A DNA stretch of 64,000 bases, from contig JANJXV010000013.1 of NCBI GenBank assembly GCA_024803745.1, forward strand, positions 57,003,602-57,067,601, in the 5' to 3' direction. The notes beneath the pieces are model-generated. The model was not told the origin of the DNA. It made no database searches and saw nothing but the letters and a program-made list of their open reading frames with translations. The position numbers and the translations under genes are program-made. Of the stretch, positions 58,225-64,000 are shown in pieces (within the stretch, counting starts at the first letter, position 1; every line of letters starts with the position of its first letter). Source of the DNA: Megascapheus bottae (Eukaryota > Chordata > Mammalia > Rodentia > Geomyidae).

Positions 58225-60730
58225 CCCTTCCCTTCTTCCCCCGCTCACTTCCTGGTTGCTGGGAGGTGAGCAGCTCAGCTCAAGTTCTATCAGGTATTTG
58301 TCAAGGCAATGACAGACGAGCAAGAGTACTGTGTCACTCGTGTGTCCCATTTATACAGTGCTATGATAATACTTCATTTATAAATTAGGCTCCCTAGGAG
58401 ATGCAGACTAGCTGACAACGGAGCCGAATGACCATGACAGGGCCATCGTGACGGCGGTGTGCGTCCCTCAGTGGACATATCTCACTGTCCTGTGTGCACT
58501 CACGCTGTTCCTGGTGTGAGGTGGCACTTGAAGGGAACCATTGGTGGGGGTTCTTTGCCCTCCCAGCACTTTCTACAACACAGCGTTGTATCTTAGGTCA
58601 CCGTTAAGGACACGAGGTGGCCCAGGCCTCCTGAGAGGTAACACTTGATCCCCAGCCGGCCAGCGGTGACGTCACCGTGCAGTGGAGAGGGACACGGCGT
58701 GGACAGGCTGGACCGCAGGTCAGCTCTCGTCCTGCGCAGGATGGCGTGGCGTGGCGAGGGTTTCTCCACGCCCACCAGAATGCCTGGAATTTAAAGCTTA
58801 CAAAGTGCTCATTTCTAGAGATTTCTCGAGTCTTCTACACGTGCGTTCACGTCCTCTGAGGTCACGACACGGTTGAATGTCTGAAACCGAAGCATGGAAA
58901 CACGGAGCATAAGACACCTGTATAGGATTGGGGAGCTGTGGTGGGTGGGAGGTGGGGGCCTGTGGCGTCTGGGATGTGCCAGGGTGGGCCACGGGTGAGT
59001 GGAGACCCAGGGAAGTTGGTGCCGAGGTGAAGTTCAAGTGCAAAGGCTCCCACCAGGGCAGCTCACGGGGCAGGCGCCGAGGCCCTGAGAAGGGAGGGCT
59101 GCGGCGTCTAGAGGCAGTGGAGCCCAGTTTCGGTGTCCGTGCCAGGGATGTGGACCCCAGCTCCAGGAGACAGGGAGACCCCTGTTCTTCTAGCCCAGCC
59201 CTTAGCCTTCACCCTGAGTGAAGCAGACCTTCTCAGGCCTGCTTCTTCTGGAAGCAGCTGTCTGGGGAGCCCTTAGTCCAGGCAAGTGGGCACTTAGAAC
59301 CTCCTCAGCCTGGTCACTTGGGGCCATGGCAAGGCCTGGGGTCTTGGCCGTCAGCAGCTCCCTTGGGGTGGCCTTGGAGGACAGCACCCCGGCCACGTGG
59401 CTGACATCAGATCTGCTCCAGGCTGCCCCCGCCCCTGCACCGTGGTCTTCCCTGTGGCTCTGCAGGCCAATGTGAGGAATCTCAGGTGTGTGTTGGTGGA
59501 GGTCCTAGGAGGGGGAGAGACCAAGAGAACCTGGAGTAGGGGAGGCAGGGGAAGGTCTTAGAGTCTCGGCCTGACCCACTGCCGTGGCTCCATCCTGGGA
59601 CTCAAAGTTGGCCTTGACCCGGTGGGTCACTGGCTGGGGGTGGAGGGGTGGCTGGTCAGGGGTGGGGGGCGGTGGCCTGCTGTGGAGGCAGGGATTTCTT
59701 GACATCGGGGGCTGGGAGGAGGTAGGGGCCTGGTAGACTTGGGGTGCAGGTGCCCCTCTCTTCCCACGCCCTTGTGGAAGGGTGGGCTCCATCCATGTGA
59801 GCCTTTGGGGTGGTGTCTGTGCAGGGGCTCCAGGGAAGCTACTCTGGTCCCAGCAGGTTCCCTGCAGAGCGTGGCACAGCCGGGCATGGCACAGCCGGGT
59901 GTGGACTCCATGGCAGGCAACTCAGGCGCCCTGTGCCCGGGGCGGAGTCTGCCCGAACCTGCCGGCTTGGTGGACGCCGCTCGGGACTGTGCTCAGGCAT
60001 CTGCGGGCTCCTCTCCGCCTGCGGCTGCCGCAGGAGTGGCCGGGTGCGGCTGTGGGTGTGGATGCGTGCGTGTGGCTGTCAGAAGGCTGGGCACGTGTGT
60101 CTCCATGCCCGTGCGTGCCCGTGCGTGGCTGAGCATCGGCATGCGCCCGGCCCGCGTGGGCCACGGCCAGGATCCAGCACCTCCCCCCATGTCCCTGTCC
60201 TGCTGTTAGAAGGTGGGGCCACTTGGTTATGGAAAGGGGCAAGAGAAGGGGCTGCTCCCATCCCCTCCCAGCTCCAGAGCACCTGAGGCAGCACTTGGCA
60301 TCCCCTGCCCATCTCCTGCACCCCAGCACCACACCACGGCTCAGGGCCAAGAGCCCAGGCTGGGTCCCTTGCCGAGGGGGTGGTGGCCAGCCTGACACTT
60401 GAGGGGCTCCCGGGCCGCTCAAGACCCCCTCTCCTGGGACGGCTTCCTGTGGCTGCCACTACACACACTGTGCAGTGCTCCATTATCCACTTTGACCTCT
60501 CAGCACGCTGGCTGCTCTCAGCGGCATCACCGGGCCTGGGCTGGGTCCGCCCAGAATCCCTCCATTTCAAGTAGCTGATGGCACCAGGGTAAAGAAGAAA
60601 GTCATTTGCTTCTCGGATGCTGCAGCACCCCCGGCTAAGGAAAGATGCCTGAACAAGCCACGCCCTGTGCTGTCCCAAGCTGGTGACCTTCTAGAAAATG
60701 CAAAACTATGGAGACAAGAGAGAGATTCTT
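57946..60730. other. Intergenic DNA, with CT microsatellite
   Basis: (TC)n at 58,175-58,224 with one interruption. The rest is unique DNA without a recognised gene. Confidence 0.5.
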
Positions 60731-60734
60731 TCCC

Positions 60735-60818
60735 CAGGGCACCGTGGCCCCTGCCTGCAAATCCAGCTACTCAGGAGTCTGACACTTGGAGGACCGAGGA
60801 CAAAAAAGTGCATGAGAG
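60735..60818 (+). repeat. Older SINE, 5' part, split by a younger insertion
   Basis: CCCCTGCCTGCAAATCCAGC, then TACTCAGGAGTCTGACACTT; it resumes at 61,027 (TTTTACCATCAGTTAACCAG) after the inserted element and runs to the A-tail at about 61,110. Confidence 0.7.
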
Positions 60819-61010
60819 GGCCGGGAGTTTGGCCTAGTGGTTAAAGTGCTTGCCTAGCATGCATGAAGATCCGGGTTCGATTCCTCAGTACCACATACAT
60901 AGAAAAAAGCCAGAAGTGGTGCTGAGGCTCAAGTGGTAGAGCTCTAGCCTTGAGAAAAGTCCAAGGACAGTGCTCAGGCCCTGAGCTCAAGCCCAGGACT
61001 GGCAAAAAAA
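60819..61010 (+). repeat. Young tRNA-derived SINE with intact A and B boxes and target-site duplication
   Basis: Complete element: A box TGGCCTAGTGG (60,830-60,840), B box GGTTCGATTCC (60,874-60,884), lineage body (GAAGTGGTGCTGAGGCTCAA), and an A tail. AAAAAGTGCATGAGAG flanks it at 60,803-60,818 and 61,011-61,026. Its completeness and exact 16-base duplication mark it as one of the youngest copies in the window. Confidence 0.88.
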
Positions 61011-61124
61011 AAAAAGTGCATGAGAGTTTTACCATCAGTTAACCAGCAAAATGCTAGACTGAAGGCATTGCTCAAATGGCAGAGTACCAGCTGTGAGCAA
61101 AAAAAAAAAAACAAACAGTTAAGT

Positions 61125-61365
61125 GAGCTGCGAGTGGTGACTCACACCTATAATACTGGCTACTCAGAGGGCTGGGATCTCAGGATCATGGTTCAAAGCC
61201 ATCCCAGGCACTACAAAGCCTGTGAGGCTCTTACTTCCAGTTAATCACCAGACAACCAGAAGTGGTGCTGTGGCTCCAGGGGTAGGGCCGTAGCCTTGAG
61301 CTGAAGAGCTCAGGGACAGCGCCCAGGTCCAGAGTCCAAGCCCCATGATCCAAAAAAATAAAAAG
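61125..61365 (+). repeat. Composite SINE, plus strand
   Basis: GTGGTGACTCACACCTATAA, GGATCATGGTTCAAAGCCAT, CCAGTTAATCACCAGACAAC and CCAGAAGTGGTGCTGTGGCT, ending in an A-rich tail. Confidence 0.8.
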
Positions 61366-61443
61366 CCAAGTGAGAGCACCAGGCTGAGTTCGAGCCCCAG
61401 TATCTACCACATTCACACACAGGGTGTTTTGTTTGCTTGTTTC

Positions 61444-61650
61444 TTTGTGTGTTAATCTTGAGACTTGAACTTGGGGCCTGGGCGCTGTCCCTGAGCTCTT
61501 TTGCTCAGGATTCGTGTTCTACCAGATTGAGCCACAGCTCCACGTCCAGTTTTCTGGTGGTTCCTGCCTGGGCGGCTTTGAGCCACAGTCTTTAGATCTC
61601 AGCATCCTCAGTAGCTAGGATTTCAGGCGTGAACCACCAGTGCTCAGCCA
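61444..61650 (-). repeat. Composite SINE, minus strand
   Basis: GAGACTTGAACTTGGGGCCT, TGAGCCACAGCTCCACGTCC and ATCTCAGCATCCTCAGTAGC. Confidence 0.75.
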
Positions 61651-61799
61651 CAGAGATTACTGTGTGAGCAGAGGACGCTCAGAGCCGGGGGGTGGCATTC
61701 CCACAGAGGACGAAGGACGTTAGAGAAGGGCCCACAGAGGCCTGGCCTGGCTAAACCCAGGGCTTTAATGAATACTAGCCACAATGCACCATAAGTGGA

Positions 61800-62545
61800 C
61801 AGCCCATCTCTTTGGTGATAAACATAAAAACAATTTGCTCTAAGCTGCCTCAGCGAGAGGCTGCGGTGCCCTATCCAGTGTGTGGCCCTGAATTCCAGCT
61901 CCAGGCCCACCCACAGAGAATCCATGGGCACACTCACACTCCTCTAGCCCCATGGGAATATTACGTGGCCTTAAAAAGGAAGGGAATTCTGGTGTCTACA
62001 CTGCACAGATGGACCTTGGGCAATCTGAGGGAGGGAGGGTTTACTGTGGCTTGAGATTCCAGGGCTTGGTTTCAGAGCATTTCCCCTCGTGGTGGCTGCG
62101 GGGTGTGGGGGGGGGCAGCGGTGACTACTCCATAGTGAGTGGGCGAGGGCTGCAGCCTTGCTCCGGTCACCGTCACATTCCAGCCAACGGTCCGTCAACA
62201 CAAGAGCCTGTGGGGCACACGTCATACCCAGCCTGTAACAGACCTGGAGGCCACCGTGCAAGGAACGTGTCACCAAGCCCTCCCACAGCAGGATGCCATG
62301 CAACTGAGGTCCAGAGGCAGGAAGTCCGGAGGGGCAGAGGAAGGCTGGGCCGGGGGGGGGGGGCGGCAGGGAGTAGAGCCCAACGGGGCCAGTTTCAGTC
62401 TGACAAGATGAGAAAGCTCTGGAGGTGGAGACTGCTGGTGATTATGCAACAATCTGCCCTGAGTCCTGCAGTAAAATGGCCATGGTGGTAAATTTTGGTG
62501 AGTGTGTGTGTGTATGTGTTGCAATAATAATAATAATAATACCAG
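61800..62545 (+). repeat. Ancient LINE-1 3' end, plus strand
   Basis: Known L1 3' landmarks in order: GGGAATATTACGTGGCCTTA, then AAAAGGAAGGGAATTCTGGT, AGATGGACCTTGGGCAATCT, GATGAGAAAGCTCTGGAGGT, GGTGATTATGCAACAATC, AAAATGGCCATGGTGGTAAA and a TG/AAT-rich tail (62,499-62,541). Old mammalian L1 type. Confidence 0.75.
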
Positions 62546-62700
62546 TATGTCAAATGAGCTTATAAAATGGTTCTGGCCACTGAGTGGTGTAAGCAGGGAG
62601 ACTGGAAGTAGGTGGGTGAGAAAGCCAGGCGTGTCTCTCTGCACTTTCTGCTCAATTCTCTGTAAACCTGAAACTGTTCTGCAGTCTAGACACTATTCAT

Positions 62701-62935
62701 GGGCCAGGTGTGCTGGCACCTGCTTATAAACCCAGCTACTCCAGAGCACAGGTGGGGAGGGCCATGGTTTGAGGCCAGCCTGGAGTGTACTTGTGATGCC
62801 AGCCACAGGCAGAGGGCATCCTCGGGAAGACCAACTCCAGTGAGAACAGGACTGGGACAGGGACTCACACAGAAAATCCACCCACCAAGCATTAGGCTCT
62901 GAGTTCAAACCCCGAAGTACTGCCGCAAATAGCTT
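62701..62935 (+). repeat. SINE, plus strand
   Basis: GGGCCAGGTGTGCTGGCACC, AAACCCAGCTACTCCAGAGC and GGTTTGAGGCCAGCCTGGAG, then an ID-like end (AAGCATTAGGCTCTGAGTTC). Confidence 0.65.
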
Positions 62936-62979
62936 TTATTTTACAGTTAGTGTTGCTGTTTCTTTCTTTTTTAAGTCTC

Positions 62980-63095
62980 TGTGTGGTGGTGCATGTCTGA
63001 AATCCCAGACCTCAGGAGGCAGAGGTAGGAAGATTGTAAGTTTGAGACCAGCCTGGCCCCCATAGAGAGGCCCTGTCTCACAAAACAAAACAGCA
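62980..63095 (+). repeat. B1-like SINE, plus strand
   Basis: GTGTGGTGGTGCATGTCTGA, TCAGGAGGCAGAGGTAGGAA and GAGACCAGCCTGGCCCCC, then CCCTGTCTCACAAAAC. Confidence 0.8.
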
Positions 63096-63725
63096 CACAA
63101 CACTGTCACAGAAAGGAGCAAAGCCCAGGGCACAGGGGAGAGGCAGTGAGTGAGGATGGTTGTGGGGCTGGAGAGGGACTTCTATAACATGTGGGGGCCT
63201 CACACAAGGATCTCTGTGGTCCTGAGTGGCCTCTGTGACCCTCTGTGGCCCTCGGTGGCTCTCCGTGGTCTTTGGTAGCCCTCAATGCCTGGGGCTCTCA
63301 GGTACAGGAGGGAGATGGTGGGGGGCTGGGGTGGGGGGCGGTGCCTGCAGGGAGGAGCGTGTGTGCCAGCAGGGGGCTGTGAGGTCAATCTCCACCACTG
63401 GGTGCCCAGGGTTTGCTCTGTGTCATGGCCGAGCAGCCGTCACTGCACAGACCGACCTGTCCCGGGGGAAGGGGCAGGCAGCGGGTCGGCTGGGACAGCC
63501 GGCCACTTGCCGGGCACCTCTGCGCTTGCCCTGCCCGGCCCTCCCTCACCCGCCCGTGCAGGGCTGTGGCCCGCTCCTGCGGGCCCCCTGGCTGGGCTTC
63601 CAGGAGACGGTTTCCCCAGCGTGGGCACCCCGGGCGCTCCTCCTGCTGTCTACTCCTGTCCATCACAGGAGGGCCTCACCCTGGGGTGAGAAGATGCTGG
63701 GACCCGGCTGCCCCAGCTCCTCGCC
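63096..63725. other. Unique intergenic DNA
   Basis: Contains a GTGGCCCTCNGTGG-type short repeat at 63,210-63,290. Otherwise no gene or repeat recognised. Confidence 0.45.
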
Positions 63726-63734
63726 CCGCCTTAC

Positions 63735-63880
63735 CCCTGGGTTTAACCATTAACAGACGGCCCAGTTTGGGGCTGCACACAATGGCCTGTTTGTCGGGGC
63801 CAGCACAGCGCTGGCACCATCATCAAAGTCCATGATTAAGTCTATTAGGGACAGGATTTGTGTAAACAGAGAGACAGGTG
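63735..63880. promoter_or_regulatory. Candidate regulatory element near the right edge
   Basis: Low-GC patch with motif matches: GTTTAACCATTAAC (63,740-63,753), the nuclear-receptor/HNF4-like CAAAGTCCA (63,824-63,832), TGATTAAG, CTATTAGGG and the forkhead core TGTAAACA (63,861-63,868). Position and motif density only. Confidence 0.3.
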
Positions 63881-64000
63881 CAGGTTGGGCCAGCTGCTGG
63901 GCCTGGGGTACTCACAAGGTGGCCACAAGCCCCCAGGGCCCTCCACCCCGGCTGTCCTTCTCTGCCCACTGCCATCGGCCACGAGGCAGGCGTGAGACCA

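Noticed and set aside
60819..61010. tRNA gene
   Set aside because: A and B boxes belong to a SINE with A tail and target duplication; no complete cloverleaf identified.
45090..64000. TH or another coding gene in the right third
   Set aside because: TH is expected farther on in mammalian gene order; I found no biopterin-hydroxylase motif or convincing exon here.

Overview
The window is nuclear DNA of a placental mammal. It holds spliced mammalian genes, a CpG-island bHLH gene, many tRNA-derived and Alu/B1-like SINEs, LINE-1 fragments and CA/CT microsatellites. The SINEs (a tRNA-type head with A and B boxes followed by an 'AAGCCAGAAGTGG...GCTCAAGTGGTAGAG' body, with other copies fused to an Alu/B1-like part) suggest a rodent, perhaps a heteromyid or geomyoid; the species is a low-confidence inference. 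The two recognisable genes, TSPAN32 (minus strand) and ASCL2 (plus strand), are divergent neighbours in the KCNQ1/CDKN1C part of the human 11p15.5 imprinted cluster, and the same arrangement is seen here.

Layout. 1-6,851: first five coding exons of TSPAN32 (152 codons), running off the left edge, with introns carrying a CT microsatellite, CA-rich DNA and a minisatellite built from the exon 4 splice donor. 6,852-7,282: a short promoter region. 7,283-39,825: one uninterrupted tandem array of a 22-bp unit. Hand arithmetic on internal markers gives 1,479 units between 7,293 and 39,793 (1,460 of 22 bp and 19 of 20 bp) with no other net indel. 39,826-39,950: a few decayed copies of a related 31-32-bp unit, possibly the ancestral form. 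39,951-42,390: SINE-rich DNA. 42,400-45,010: CpG island with the intact ASCL2 gene (185 aa, CDS 43,948-44,505, 3'UTR intron, poly(A) signal at 45,060). 45,090-64,000: intergenic DNA, in mammalian gene order leading towards TH, with nested SINEs, LINE-1 remnants, microsatellites and two candidate regulatory elements near 49.67 and 63.8 kb. I recognise no other gene there.

The array is the outstanding object. Its unit has no stop codon in any plus-strand frame, and because 22 is not a multiple of 3 a reading frame cycles through all three phases, which produces spurious 'proteins' of more than 10,000 residues. Internally it shows higher-order repeats (four phases of a 924-bp period at 34.1-37.4 kb; 1,386-bp and 854-bp duplications), nine CpG-bearing sub-blocks, and a sub-variant that creates CAGGTG E-boxes in roughly a quarter of units. 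It starts about 430 bp upstream of the TSPAN32 start codon and fills much of the gap to ASCL2, so roles in methylation, chromatin or imprinting are testable but unproven.
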